Source of the DNA: Oxyruncus cristatus
Lineage: Eukaryota > Chordata > Aves > Passeriformes > Cotingidae
Reading direction: 5' to 3'
Length of the DNA stretch: 64,000 bases
Assembly (NCBI GenBank): GCA_013399855.1
Contig: VXAY01003767.1
Span: forward strand, 1 to 64,000
The notes beneath the pieces are model-generated. The model worked only from the letters and a program-made list of their open reading frames with translations, was not told the origin of the DNA and did no database searches. This document shows positions 1-15,080 of this stretch, piece after piece. The translations under genes were made by a program, and so were the position numbers. Each line of letters starts with the position of its first letter. Position 1 is the first letter of the stretch.

Positions 1-1940
1 TGCACTGAGTAAAGGGCTTTGAAACTGTTGTGTAGGTCCATTATGTTCTTTTGCATTTACATTTACTTTCTTTCCCACTTTCTTTGTATGCAGTTCATAT
101 GTTTTAGGACAGCCTGTATACTGAAAATTGATATATTTGGCTCTGATTCGAGAAATTGTTTAACCTTGACTTGAATGGTAAACCAATTTAGGAAGGACTT
201 ATTTAAGTGCATGCTGTGGTTGTTACACGAATAGGTATGAACTCACTCTGGAAGATTTCAGTGCAAGAATTCTCGAAAGGTAAAATGTATGTATGAGTGC
301 ACACATAAGGAAAAGCATGCAAAATCAGGATCTTAGGTGAAATATTTGAGACATAATTCACACTTATAAATTTTTTTATTCAGCAGACTAAATAGATAAT
401 GATTTAAGACGCTCCAGATTTTTTACCACACTTGCTCCACAGAAAGGCAAGAGAGGAAACATTGCTGCTGTTACTTTCACAGTGCAGAAAACAGGATGTA
501 CTACTGAATTCGTTGAATTTGGTCTCTGTTTCATATAGCTAAGGCACTTCCAAATGCAAAACTGCTTTCATAAACACATCTTACATAATCAGAAAGTATG
601 AGCACACATTTGGTATTCTGGCTAGGTGAACTTTAGCAACCAGTGACAAGAATAGACAAGGGATTCTGCTGAATATTGTTGTCTTGCATGTTTATCCAAT
701 ACATTCAGAAAACATTGGCTATCACAATGCAAATATATTTTTTCTCTGTAGTATTTATCAGCTCAATATCATGAGTTGAGCCTTTAGATAGATTTATGGA
801 AACTAAAATTTTTAAATTTTATGCTAGAAATGTGATTTAGGTGGAATATATTTTTTAAAAATATTTCTGGGGGTGGGGAAAAATAAGAATTAATGGAATT
901 TGGGCATTATATAATGTTAGAAATAATTTCTTAAAACAATGCAATACAATTCTATTTATTTATCTAATCTCAGGATTTGTCAGATTTCATTTAAAAGGTT
1001 TTGTTTCTCTGTTTTCATTTGGTCTTTTTTTTTTTTTTTTTGTGGAGGGGGAAGAAGGAGGAACAGTGTGTGGAATACCTCAAAGATTTTCACATTTTTA
1101 TTTTCACTCTAAATCTTACCCTTTTTTCTTTTTGACCAGCATACTTTTCTCATTGTAATGATTTGCGTGATTTGATGTAATTATTATTTACTTGGAAAAA
1201 TGGAATCGGAGAGTTCTTAAAATATAACAGAAAATTATTCAGAGTGAGAAAAAGAGCTGAACTGTGGAGGACGCTAGCAGTAGCACCCTATACCACAGAA
1301 AGCCTGGACATTCACCTTTACCTGCAGTTACAATGATCCAAACTAGAGGGGATAGAATACAGTTAGAACCCCCACTCCTTTGTATGAAGCTTCACAGTGA
1401 ACTGAGATTGAAATGTGATCATTTTGCTCAACAATCCTTCCTAGGCCTATGAACCTAACAAGGAGTGCAAGCACAACATTACGGTACCATTAGTGTGAGG
1501 AAATAAAACCTGGGCTGGGAAGCAGAGACAATAATTGGCCAGCACTCTAAAAAAAATCCCCATTTTGAATTGGCATTCAATAAGCCCTAATTCAACACCA
1601 TGTAGAGGCAGTTGCCCTATCTGGAACAACAAATTTCATGACTGTTTAGAATGATCGTTGTTGCACTAGCTGAAACTGAAACACATAGTATAATATTTTT
1701 CTGTATGTTCCTAAAACATTAGTCCAGTATTTATACTTTGATAACATTAATATAAATTTTTTATACTTCATACTGTCATGTGAGACTAAACTATGTAAGA
1801 TTAATGCAGTCATGCCATAAATTAAGGTTTTTCAGCAAAAGCAATATGATTTGCCCAAAACCCTGCACAAGCTTATGTTGTTCTATAAATCTCTGTCAAC
1901 TGGTTTGGGAAAAAGAAAACAAAGTGAACAAAATAACCCA

Positions 1941-2026
1941 GGAAAAAAAACCCAAAAAACTACAAAAAAACCCAAACAAACAAACAAAAAACACCCACCA
2001 TCAAGGAAACAAACTAAAACAACCAA
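1941..2026 (+). repeat. A/C-rich low-complexity tract
   Basis: Almost only A and C on the plus strand, with AAAC and AAACCC-like units. It is one of a recurring class in this window. The open frames that cross it are stop-free because of composition, not coding. Confidence 0.8.
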
Positions 2027-5000
2027 GGCTATGAGGATAATCTGTGTCTTTCTGAAGACAAATAGGGCATGATTTGAAGTTCCACCTTTACAGAGTATTT
2101 TGATAATGGAAGCAATTGGTTGGTTTTGTTTCCCTGAACATAAACCTCAATTGTTTAATCCAAGTTTATTTAACAAACACAAAGCATGTTGAAGCTCTAA
2201 CGTAGAGTGGATATTTGAAATAAATTCATAGATCATGTCAAGATTTTTAAATTATCTCACGTGTCTAATCCATGAAAAAGTAATTAAAATGTTTAAAAAA
2301 ACCCCTCATTTTGTTCCTAATAGAGAGCAAAAGGAATTGGTCTTGATGTCAAGAAAAAAGAATAAATATTTAGAACTTGACATGACCTTTCATATATCTC
2401 TACTGTATTAAAGCCTACTGCCGTAGCCTTCAGCAGAAAAATATGCTTTTTAACTCTCACCATAGATTTATTAGGTGGTGTGAGATGTGCTTCTTCATTG
2501 AAAAGCCGAAAATAGCACATTCATAATGTCACATACTCAAGTGCTTCTGCAGTCTCAGAGGGTCTTTCTTATTGCATCTTGGCAAGTAAAAGATTTGCAA
2601 GCAAAACAGAAATGGCCTTTAAAAATCCTAGGTATTAATGACAGTTTTCTGGTAATAGTTTTATTGCCTTCTATTAAGAAGGTTATTACATCAGTTTAAT
2701 ACAATGCTACTGTATTAGTGCTATAATACAATATGATGAATGAGTGCTACCTCTTCCATATTGCATTAACGCCATATTAACTTAATTGAATGCAGTCATA
2801 GCTTAGTATGATGGATGAGATGCACAGTATTGTCAGCAATTATGTACGAAAAAGAGAAGTCCATAATTCCTATATTTTTTCATATTTGTTCTGTTGAAGA
2901 TAGTCACATGCAGCTCCAAATAAAAATTATAACACAAGGTTGTTTTTGCACTGCTTTGCACTTATTGAGGAACTATGCAAACAGTAAAAGTCCTCACATG
3001 GAAACAAGCAACTGAGAGCTGATGGGATTTTCTTCATGTTGTTGGTAAGTTTGATCAGAGTGTTGTGAACAGAACTTGTACTTCTGAACTCGCTGGCTAC
3101 CAACCTAGGCATTGGTATTACTGGCTGAAAAAAGAATCCCACTGAAGTTACTGAGATAGAAACCGTGAGATTTTTTTTCTTAGTATAGTCCTCTTTCTTG
3201 GTCTTTTCTTTCCACTTCATGAGCAGGCAGCATGATACAGAGGTATTTTTACTAAGTCAGGAAGACTAATTCATATCTAGAGAGATCAGCAATGCACTTT
3301 TGCCAGGTTAAAATGACATTACATCATACAGTATAATGTAGTATTGTGCTTTGTAGGTTTATTTTTTCTCTGATATCTGAAAGTAATGAACATTTGTCAG
3401 GTTTGGCATTTATATAAAGGACATGGAGGCCATTTGTGAAGTATGTTAATGATAAACATGTGATAGTGATAAGCTGCAAGACTAAGGGATAAGATCATGG
3501 TGAAAAATGTATATTCAAGTGAATGGAAAAGTTACCTTTCATGGCTCTCAGTTTACTACAGTGAATGAGCTTCTGCATACTATGGAGAATAAAAAGCAAT
3601 TATGAAGCTGTAGGAGAACAGTCAGCTCTTACTAATGTAAATTAATGTTTAATTTTAAAGGCACATCTTCAACAGGTGCATTTATACACTTCAAGATAGT
3701 ATCCCATTGACAGTCTATTGAAAGTGGGGGCAGAGAGAAAAAATTAGATAAAATACAGAAAATTATTCACATTAAGGTGCAATTTACTAATTATATTTGA
3801 GATATATTGTTCTTTTTTACACTGGAATTAAGAATTTGCTCAAAAAGTAGATTTTAAAATTATACATGAAGCATTTGTAGAATCTAGAGCTGAACATGTT
3901 TACAGCCTTGAGAATGTACCCTTATTTCATTCTGTAAAAGTTATCTAAAAAAAATTTTATCAATCAGCTCATCAAAAGTAGTAGATGCCAAATATAAAGA
4001 AATAAGGATAGAAATAAATATTTATAAATAGAAAAAACAGCAAGCATTTCAAGCACATTGACTTAATTCAGCTAAGAATTCAACATTCATTCAGTGTTCA
4101 GCATCAGCTATAAATACTTTCAAAATTGTAAGGATTTAAGACCATAATTAATTACTTTTCTGAACAAAACTATGTTTTCAATTATTTGTTATTAAACATG
4201 ACTGTATTCAATTTGGAGTAATTAAAAAAAGTAAGAATGACTGGTTATATATAACGAATAAATTCACAGAAGTTATATATAGGCTAAATTTACCAAGTAA
4301 ATGTCTCAGAATAGAGTATTCTTTCCACTGTTATCTGAAGGAAGAAAAATTATTGGATGAGATTTTGGTATTTCCAAAAAAGAATGAACCTTTTAAAAAT
4401 ACATGGTATATTGTTTTTACCACTAAAATCAACTTTAACTTAAAGCGTTTTATACTTTTGACAATTACTTCCAACAGGACATAACAAGGTCTAGATATTA
4501 TCCAAACCAGGAACTGACAAGTGTTCAAAATTAAATCTGTCAGAGAATAATTTTCATTTATTTTACAAAATGTTACACTGCTATCAAGATACATTCCTCC
4601 TATCATGATACAATAAATTTTCTACCACTGGTTCTATGTAGCTAGTATTTAATCTCATATGACTACCAACTGAGAATTATTATGAACTATATAGAAAGTG
4701 GTTTAACCACAATTATTTAGTGAAAAGAACTACTGGATAGCAAATACCAAAAGATAGAAGTTATTTTTGTGAAAATTAGACCTTAACTTGGAAGCAGTAT
4801 GAGTCAGAGACATTGCCCTGATCCCAGCACTGCATCCCATTTCAGGGTTGCTTTTCTGAAAAGTTCGCTGAAGGCAAGTAAAAAAAACCCTAGCACAACA
4901 CAACAAAGAAATTCTTACCAGAACAAAACACTTTGTGTGATACTCTCTTCACCCTTAGGAGAGATATTCAGGGTAAGAATGCACTGAAAATTTCAAAAAT

Positions 5001-8000
5001 GTTAGATATTTGAGTAAATGCACTACTAACAGGCAGGGAAGATTTAAGAATATGTGTAGTGAACATGATTGTAATGCAGCCAATGACATTGTATTCAGGC
5101 CATACCAGCTCACTGAAACCTGTAGACCTCCACCTCCAGCTATACTCATCTTTGCAAGAAATCTTGTGCTCTTCTTAATCTCAGATTTTGAATTTTCAGT
5201 CAGTGACTAGTTAAATATAGTCAAGCAAGTAGGATGGGAAATAAATGTCCTCTAAATTTATGATATTAGAACTTTAACATCAGATTTGCTACTGATAAGC
5301 TTATGCTTGGAGTGGTCTATAATATTTCTAGCCACTCTTGATGGCAGGTAAAAAGGAAATAAATGTGTTCTAAAAACTATAAGTAGATTTTTTTTTTAAT
5401 CATTACTGTATGCAGAAATAAAAAGTAGAGTAGAAGAACGAGAGAAGGAAGAACAAACTCAGTCACACAATGGAGTCACTAAGGTTTTTTTAAACCATAG
5501 TAAAATTGTTTCTTGCCTGGATCTCACAACCTGTGTCTAATTATGAACCTAATTCTGTGCAGTGTAGATTCACAGTGCATGCTTTGGAGGATAACACTTT
5601 GAATATTAGTAACTGATGTGAGAATACTTCTCTTACACATTTTCAGGTTGGCAGAAATGATATTGCAGGGAGATACTGCCAAATAGACCATAGCATAATT
5701 TATTCTTTTTCTTAAACCTAACCCTAGTAGACTTAAATAGCCCTTCTGTTTTAAATCAGGAAATAATTCAAGTTGGAATGTGATTTAGATCCCTCACAGT
5801 ATTTCAAAAAGAATTTTATCTCCCATTTTGATATGGTTAACAAAATTATCTAAGCAATGACTGACTCACCATGACAGTTCACAGACAAGACTGAAGTTAT
5901 TTTACTTTATAATATTTTTTTTTTTTTTTAATATCAGGGCACTGATACTTAGCTAGCATGTTAATTTTCTGAAGGCCTGATTTATGACAATATAGACATC
6001 TAAAAATTTTGGAAAAAGGGCATTCAATATTCTCTGGGAATCAGCCCTCTGACAATATTGTATCTATTATAAAAACATTTATAATAATTGAAAATAACAA
6101 CACATTTGTGAAAAAAAATTCTTTCTTCATTACAAACAGCCTCAAACAGATGCCAAGATTGGAGAATGCTGGTGTGTTCAGAGACAAACTTTCAAAAAAT
6201 ATGGTTTACATATTTCTTAACTATGTCCGTATTAGTCATGTATAGTACTGTATGAATGCCTCACAACTCTGATTTTTGCAACAAATAATAACAGTAAACA
6301 TAACCTATTAAAACTTTGAGATAAAATTCATTGTGAATTCAAGTGAGCTGCAGGTTTGATCTCCAACTTACTGACTACATTTTTTCGGCAGTTATGATGT
6401 GGGAGGCTAGAATCTGTCCCTCAGATGATCATGTCATGACAGGGCAGGTTTTTTGCAAATCACCTATAAAAATTCTTCCTTTTTCTCCTGAAACACCAGA
6501 GAAAGTGACTTCTTACCTGCGATGACTTCCATGACTGCAGGAGATGCTCCTTCCCCATATTTGATGTCTTCACTTCATGGAGGTGCTGGTGTTTCATTTT
6601 TTCACATGTACAGCAGCTCATCATGGGCAGTCCTTGCCTATCAGAGTAAGAGAAATGCACCACTGCAAGATATAAAAGGACAGAGTCCAGTCCCTTTTCA
6701 CCTGCTCTCTCTACTTCTGGATCACAATAACAGCAAGGTCTGGGGAAGGGGTAGAGGCAGTTCTAGAGTCAAAGCAAGATAAGACAATATAGAGCTGTAC
6801 ACATGAATAATGACAGTGCTTGAAACCTATGGTAATGCTCAGTGCCATGAATATTTAGTAGCACTAAGCTGTAGAGGGAAGCTATGAATTACAAATCTAC
6901 ACAGAGAAAGTGAATAGATATAGTAGGGGAATACTGCTACAGCTGAATCAGAAGCTTTTTAAGCCCCAAGGATGCAGGAAAGTAGCAGGTAAGAAAAGAA
7001 GTGGTTCCAATTTCAGACACCGCTGTGCTGAACTATGTAGCCTTATAAGAAAAGGATGGATCTGTCATCCATTGTGTGACCTTCTAGTGAGATAATCAAG
7101 AGTAAAACTGACTTAGAGATAAACTGGCATGGGTAGTAACCATCCTGTCACTTCCATTAGTATATGGACACATGCTTCATAAATATGAAGCTTGCTCACT
7201 TCAGACGTGTTAAATTCAGAGGGTATTATACTTGCTATCATGAAGATAATCATCACAATCTTTCAGAACTAGTAATGGAAGGCTCAGACAGTGTTTTTTA
7301 AATGCAATGTGATTCTGTAGTGAATTTGCACGGTGAGACCTTGTTATAAACACTCAGTATTATTGCTCAATGTTTTGGGCAAGGTACTGAGTAGAAAAAA
7401 AGGTTTTCTTTGTTGTTTTTACTTATGTTTTTTGAAAAAAACTTAAGGAATTTGGTTTGTAGACTCCGAAGGCTTTTTTTAAAATTTATTTTATTTGAAT
7501 CTGCACCAAAGGTTCTGCATCATTCTTTCCAATCCTGAGTTAATTTTCCCTAAAAGCACTTGCTTCTATATATTTTAATATTTTGCTTTTTTTTGAAACA
7601 AAGAACGTGAAGGCTAACATGTGCTTTATCATTCTACAGAGATACTTAGGAGTGCAAGAAAATATTGAAAGCAAGTCCCTCGACCACACAGCTTTCATAA
7701 GAAGTGTATTCTAAAAGATTATCTTTCAGTGTCTGAGCTGGTTATGTCATCCTGATTAAAACTTGTACAAGATTCATCTGTTTTCACAAAGAAATATGCT
7801 GATTGTCCTTCTGGCAGAGTATACCAAATTGAGTGAAGGAAGATTAAAGATAAATGAGTTTTACGCCTTACACTAGTGTTACATCTTGCATCATTATGGT
7901 CTGGTGACCCTGAAAATGGACAAGTGGCTTTGCTGCTGCCTCTTTTCTCCAGAGACTTTTGCTGTGATGATGCAACTGTAAAATTTGCTAAGTGTTTTCC

Positions 8001-9103
8001 AAAATCTGTGTCTGTAGAGAGTGTGAAGGGATGTTGTAGATCTCCTGAACGTCACTGTATGAGCTCTTCTCCAGAGAGCACCTCCCTGCTTGAGAGCTGG
8101 TTGTGTTAAACTATGAAAGGCAGTGCAGTTTCCCTCCACTTGGAATAGAGAATAGACTGAATTTAGATAAAGCTTTTGCTGTATTCAGCTTTCACTGATT
8201 ACCCAGTATAATTCAATTCCTGAATGAGCCATGACAGTTTGGCCTCGGAAATGCAGGAAAAAATGTCTTTTAAAACTCTTTGGTTGAATACATGTCTCTT
8301 TGGAATATTACCAGTTTTAATATGTACTTTTAATTATTCTCTGGCATTTAAATCCACTTGGCTTACTCTTTTATTCTTCCTGTGAAATTCATTTCAATTT
8401 GAAACGTAGTCTTTGAGGTCTCCTTTTCAGTGAAATCCTGTGTACTGAGTTAATTGACAGTAATATGTATTTTAAGAACCCACTGATGGTACATGAAAAA
8501 CTTCAAAAATAATTTCATTTAGAGTTATGTGAAAATATAAACATTACATTTTGTACAGTTCTCTTCCCATATTTATTATGAGGAGTATTTGCATGTAAAC
8601 AAAGTCTATGCTCATCTCTTTCTGTTGTTTATTTCTCACTTTAATCTTCAATTTGAAGCCTTCTGATTATTATTATCTTCTTTAGACATGTTTATTATGT
8701 CACAGAGGTAGGTTTATATCTTCAAGCTGAGAATATGGAAGAAAGAACAGATGAACCCTTAAACATTACAGATCCTATTGATAGGTGGATATGCCTAGTG
8801 GAAAAGGACAAGAGTAAAGACACACAGAAATTGGCTTAAAAAGAAAATTATTTCAACCCATACTTGTTTTCCAACATTTCCAAGGGAAAGTCTACAAGGT
8901 ATCAAAATACAGGGATACTATATATATCATTCATGAAAATGGTCAATGAATAGTATTATACATTGATTTTATTATTAATTTCAAAGTACCCTGAAAATAT
9001 ATTTTCATTCTGTGTAGAAAATATTTTTTTACCTAACACTTAATGTTTTAGAATTGCAATGCAACAGGTAATTGACCCTTCAAAAATACCCTGTGGAATC
9101 CTT

Positions 9104-9170
9104 AAGAAAAACAAGACAAAGCAAAACAAAAAACAGACAAAAAACTCAACAAAACTACCCAACAACTTTT
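9104..9170 (+). repeat. A/C-rich low-complexity tract
   Basis: Irregular AAAAC/AACAA units with few G or T. It is of the same kind as the tracts at 1941-2026 and 43134-43246. Confidence 0.75.
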
Positions 9171-12100
9171 CAAAAAGAAAGATAAATAACATGATTATTC
9201 AAACAGGATTTTCAGGAAGGAATCTTTACCGACACTGTTTACAAAAAGGGGCTAAGTCCCAGTGTGTGGGCTTACCATAATAATCACACTGCTTTATTAT
9301 AAAAAACTACTCGCATAATAGTATGTAAAATATATTCCATACATATTTGATTATATGTTTTGTTCTGGTTTTGGAGAAGTTATGATTTTAAGGCTTCACA
9401 CTAAACTATTCCCTCTAGAAAATGACATTATATGGACTGCAATAGCATATTGAAGTTTTCTTTCCCTCGAGAGATTTATTTGTTTCATTTTGATTGTTAC
9501 ATTGATTTTTCCTTCATTTCAAACCTGGTCGGAGTTAGCCACTGTTACTAGTGGCTAGATAAAAGCAATTTTGCCATCCATCTGAAACCCTCACATTCTA
9601 TAACCCTAACCCTTACATGTTTTACAGTAAAAAGTTTTATAGGAATATAACCAGAAGCATGTTCTTTCTGCTGTATGCATTTGACATCTCTGAGAAAAAG
9701 AAGATCCACTGGCTATTTCTCTTCAGTACTCATAAGGAAGTGGATACAGAGAGTTAGAGGGCTTGAGATATCGAGGTGCTGTTCACAGTGCTGTGAAAAG
9801 GGTCACAAGCTGCTGGGACATCGTTTTACTTACTGGTATCTCTTTCATTGCCATTCAGTGCAGGGAGAGAAAACGAGATCTCTGAGCTTTCAGAAAACTT
9901 ATTGTTAGTTCATAGAGCAATATCTTTATTTTTTTTGATCGATTCTAGGTTAATATGTAAGACTTCTTATATTTTAATTCATTGAAAGAAAATAAATAAA
10001 AATATCTCAATAATCTAGGCCTTAGAGTCTTAAATTTCTGACATTAAGTATCCAGTAATCTTTTAAAAAGTGACCCTCTTTTTTCAGAAAACAATAGAAT
10101 CAAGAAACCTACAGCCACACTGGATACAATAACTTCATGGATATATTACCCCTCTCCTGGGTTAGCTAGGGAGATAAACTTTTTATTCCTTTAAGTCACA
10201 ACTTTTTTTTTTTTAATTATTATATTTTTATTTTTTTTTAATTTAGGAAAAAAATTATTGTGTTTGTTAAAAACAAGTGTTAATAGTAATTATCCAGTGT
10301 TGTTAAAATAACAATTTTATTTAATAGGACTGAACTCAAAGGGAGTGAAAAGTTTATGATCTAATCCTTAATGAGTCTTTTGAAGTATATTTATTGTAAA
10401 ATGATTTTATTTCATAGTCTTGTACTTGAGAGAATCTAATGGAACAACTTATCAAGAACACTACAGAGCTTTAGTCTTATCCATGAGGAGATCTACATTG
10501 TTAAATTTTAACATTGAAAAAGAAAATTCCATCTATATTATGTATTTTATACAAGTATAAAGAAAGATGAAGTGTTCTTTTGGCACATTATTCCAAGTAA
10601 TATATTTTTATGAAAACTAGTTACAATTTTAATTAGGTTGTATGCCCTCGAGATCTGAGAGATCTAAAGAACAAAGAGTCAAATTCAGAAAAAGATGTTT
10701 TGGTTTTCATTAAAATATAACGATACCCTTAATGCTTCTTGATTCTTTTCACAGTCAAAGACTAACAATAACAGATTAGGAAACAGTATGGATTTTTTTT
10801 TTTTTCTTTGTCCTGGATGTCATATTAAAAACAGAAAACAATTTTGACTATGAGAACAGTTAATTTGTATGAAAGGGAAGTTACATGCTTCATTGACATT
10901 GAAAACATCTTAGACCATTCTCTTAAAATATAATTAAGTATTCTGTTCATTAAAAGAAAAATCCAACTACCTGCACAGAAAAGAGGAACATTTGAAAAGG
11001 TAAGGTAGTGGATTTTTTTTTTTAGAAGTCAGTGCATGATTATATGCCTTTTCAAAACAGTCTCTTTACTAGGGAAGGAACAATTTTACTGTTTTGTATA
11101 GACGGAGCATGAAGCCCAGAGGACTCGAGTTGATACACTGGAACTTGTAGGCACTGCTCCAGTTAAATAAACTATCCCCCAGTAAATAAAGGTGCGGGGT
11201 ACTTGTCATCTGTATTTCTGAGGTTGACGTTTAAGTTTCTGGCATCAATAGAATTCATATTCTCTAGAAGCATCTACAAACTGGTTTGAAAAGTCTTTTG
11301 CTTGTCTCCAGGTACTTTGCAAGTAGTAGCATGTCAAATTTTGTTTGAATGTTGAGTAATTTTTGTCAGTCCAGGGTCCTATATATCTCTCTATTCAACT
11401 GAAGAAGAGTGTTCCGCAGTCTCTGTGCTGAGCTAAAAAACAGGTTCCAAGTAAACACAATGACTGATTTTCACAACAAAATGATGCAATTACTACGCAA
11501 TTCTAAACTCTGTGACAATCCTGAAGACCATTAGAGATGTTATCTGTTTTATTTATAGTTTAGGGACTGTACATTATGTTTCTTTTAAAACAATGTGATT
11601 GGGTATCAGAAAGTAAGAAGCAAATCCTGTGTCCTGGCCTTCTCCTTGTTATTGGTCTCTGGATTGCTGTTTTATTTCTGTTCTACAGGTTTTAGTTACT
11701 TTGTTTTCTCAGTTTTTAAAAGGATTTGTTCTAGTTTTTGCTCAAATACAAACTATCTTTGGGGTTTAAAAGCCCAGTTGGTTTATGTTCACTAAAAGGA
11801 AAAAATCCATCCAGTCATCTAGCAAGGCTCTAAAGACTTTGAAGCACTAACACGGTATGCTGAGGCACAATTTCCTAATCTGTGTATTCTTCCAGCCTAC
11901 TATGGTGGTGCTGATTAATTTATTTATAATAAACTGAATAGACTCATAGATAGAACACTTAAGATTTGCTTGCTAAATTGCTAGAAGAAAGGAAGCACAC
12001 CAAATAACAACGACAAAAAAAGACAAAGAGAAAAAAACCCCCACATTGTCATACATGAAGCATTCTTCCTTCTGAGGAAATAAATAGTAAGAGTTATACC

Positions 12101-13106
12101 ACTCCACTATCCAGAAGAAAGTATAGTGAAAATTAAGATTGTAGTAAATGTGGAACATATGAGAAAAACAGCAATACTCCAAACTGACAATTTTTGTCTT
12201 ATGTAAAAAGTACAACTAATTAGATTTTTCTAATCAAATAGAGTACAGTTTTCCTACCATTTTCAAAACTATTTCTTTTGTATAAACTATAGTTCAGTAC
12301 AGGATAGATGCCTTTATATATCTAATCTATCTCTTCAAGTATTCTGCTTTTCAATCGATTTCCAAGATAATGAAAACATGCCTTCAAATTGTGCAGGTAC
12401 TCATCTCACAAGCTGCTATCTTGCTGCTAACTACAGTCACTGGCTTTGGAGATCTTACTGAGAAAACCTTCATTTTTACCACTTTTATTGACTACCTTGA
12501 TAGTCTCACTCCTTTGGAAGCAGCTTCTAACAGAAGAATATATTTTACTATGCTCTCTAAAATGGGACTGGACTTGTAAATGTAAGACTGTAGGGTGGAG
12601 AACAGAGATAGACCTGTCTATATTGATAAATATCAGGAAAAAAATTTGCAGTGGCAGAGATTAATACTATTAATAACAACACAATGACATTATTTCCAAA
12701 TATTACACAGTGATTATTTTTCATTTTTCATATGATTATTTGATTTTTGTTTCATTTTGTATTCAGTTGTAGGTCTTTTTCAAATAAGGAAAACATCCTC
12801 ACATTTACTTGCTTTCCACTCTTTATTGTATCTGTGAGTGCATACATGTGTGTGTATGCATAAAAAATCCTCCATGTCTCTCACTTTACTGTTCAACTGC
12901 ATTAAATAAGAAAGCTGATGAAAGATCAGCCTGGGGTCATCTCCCATTTATATTAGCAAGTATGGAGTTAGTGGACCTATGGAATAGCCTGCCATATCGC
13001 TAGAATGCATTCTCTTACCAAACCAGAGGCTGGTCATTTTGTCATGGTATGAGAAATTAAAGTGAAGTAAGTGTCATTCTCAGGCAGGGTATGAAAACTC
13101 CTCTTA

Positions 13107-13162
13107 AACAACCAATAAAAGAAAACAAACAAACAACCCAACAAATGAACAAACAAACAAAC
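13107..13162 (+). repeat. (AAAC)n-like tract
   Basis: Several AAAC/AAAT units in two blocks separated by CCCAACAAATG. Simple repeat, no coding meaning. Confidence 0.8.
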
Positions 13163-15080
13163 TTATTTACTTGAAGGTTTAGCATCCTTAGATGTCCTGG
13201 AATTTTCTATAAGGGGTCTCATGGGCCCAATGAACTGCTCCTCCTGGGTGGAGGTGAATGTGTAGGCGAGTTTTCCCATCGCATAGGAGTGTATCCCTAT
13301 ATTAACCTATGGTCATTATCTGTATGTGTCATCTATGACCTTCAAATTAATATTACTTTTTTTTTCTCTCTGGTTCTATTGAGCAAGACATGATACAGCA
13401 GAAAAACACTTGCCATGTGGATATGAAAGATAACCTTTTCAAGTCAATCTTAGCTTAAGATCTTGGTTCTAAATTGAACATGATATGAAGTGTTGAAAAT
13501 CTAAGGCAGAATTATTTCCCATGAGTAATACAAGAACAAATCCTACACTCCCATCTAATGTTCCATGTAAGCATGAGATATAGAGGCATCAATACAGATG
13601 GTTTTCAGCCAAGAACTTGTAAATACAGAACATATTTTTCATGATTGAATTCAGTCTGAATGAACCAAAATCCAATATCTTCCAGGTATTCAGTAATTCT
13701 TTTCCAAATAATGTTTCACTTTTTTCTTTTTTTTTTTTATAGTCATACTGACAAAAGGTAAACTAAGTCTTATGATTAGTTATCAACGTTGCTTTAATTT
13801 TCAAAGATGCTATCAATAATTACATAATTTTCCAAAATACTCTTGATAAACTTCTGAGCTCTGTAGTGACATCTGTATGTGTATTTTTTGCATTATTCCT
13901 TATGAATGTATATGAACGCAAGATATATTTGTAGATCTGTAGTCCAGTAATGGAGGGTTATAGATCCCCAGAACATTCCCTTAATACTGGAATATATGTG
14001 CTCTTAATAAAAGAACCAATGACATGAACAAACAAGTAAACAAACAAGAAACCCATATTTTATTTTTCCTTTGAAAACATGAAATAGACAATGCCCATTA
14101 TATTGAGAAAATGAATTCTGGTTTTTAATGGGAATTTGTATTATTTATTTAATGTTTAAAAATACCGGAAATTTTAATAAGCTATTCGGTAGGATATTTG
14201 CACATAATGGTTCCCTATAGTAGCCATTTTTAAGCACCAGTTAAACCTTGGATGGTGAAAATAAATTATTAAATCTTCATATGCATAAAGTATGAACACT
14301 TACTTATTTTCAGTTGAAAAGAGAAATTTTAGTCAGACAAAAATTAATTGTCCATTGAGGCATTTTGATAAAGAAATTTAAAGTTGAAACTCGTTACACA
14401 TAATAAAGAAATAAATACTGTTAAGAACTGGGGAGTGGAAGTTTAAAATCAAGCACAGTTCTGTAATATTATATCTATTTCAAGCATATATAAGGCAGTT
14501 AGAAGAAGCAATATGTTAATCACCAGTTCCTAATGGTAAGTCATATTCCTTACTCAGAGCTGAAAACATGTTGAAGATTCTTAACGCTATATGGATTACA
14601 GTCATAAATGGAATTCAAGTTTTCCTTATTACTGTATGTACTAAAAAAAAAAAAAAAACAGATGCTTCTTTTCCAAGTAGTTTAACTTAAATCAGGGGAT
14701 TGTATTATATTTAGCATTATTTTCCACTTTGGTTAATATGGTACTATTAAACAGTTCATTTCTTTCATTCTCTTAATTCATATAGAATGTCATGCTTCAG
14801 CCTGTCTGTGCCAGTGCCTGTCTTTTAAAGAGGGAAGGAAGTGGAATTTTGCATAACACAGAAGAGCCAGGGCCTGCTGAGTCATTGGGAAGCAGCCTGG
14901 GACACACCACAAAGCAATCAGGACGTTTCCCTAGTAAATTCTCGTGCTTGATTGGCACAACCAAAGCGCCTCTATGCCAATGTATGCTGTCTGGGTAACA
15001 AAGAGGAGGAGTGAGAAGCCACCTGTGCAGCCATAAAGCTATGATCTTACCACCATCACTGCAAAGTGGTGGCACAAATC

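Larger units (their letters stand above)
1..15080. other. AT-rich stretch without recognisable genes
   Basis: I see no exon, RNA gene or recognisable transposable element here. The sequence is AT-rich with homopolymer runs (for example T runs near 1024-1041 and 5914-5929, and A run 14643-14658) and three A/C-rich simple tracts listed separately. Open frames are short (at most about 92 codons) and none resembles a known protein. The last 300 bases (about 14790-15080) are more GC-rich and lie next to the LTR that begins at 15081. They could be internal ERV leader sequence, but I cannot show it. Confidence 0.6.

Noticed and set aside
6660..6700. TATAAAAGG (about 6671) as a gene or LTR promoter
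   Set aside because: No downstream gene, no LTR borders and no other promoter elements. A lone TATA-like string is expected in AT-rich DNA.
9601..9617. Telomere-like CCCTAA repeats (also AGGGTTAGGG at 31997-32008)
   Set aside because: Only two to three units each. Too short to be interstitial telomere arrays, and the second lies inside the LTR.
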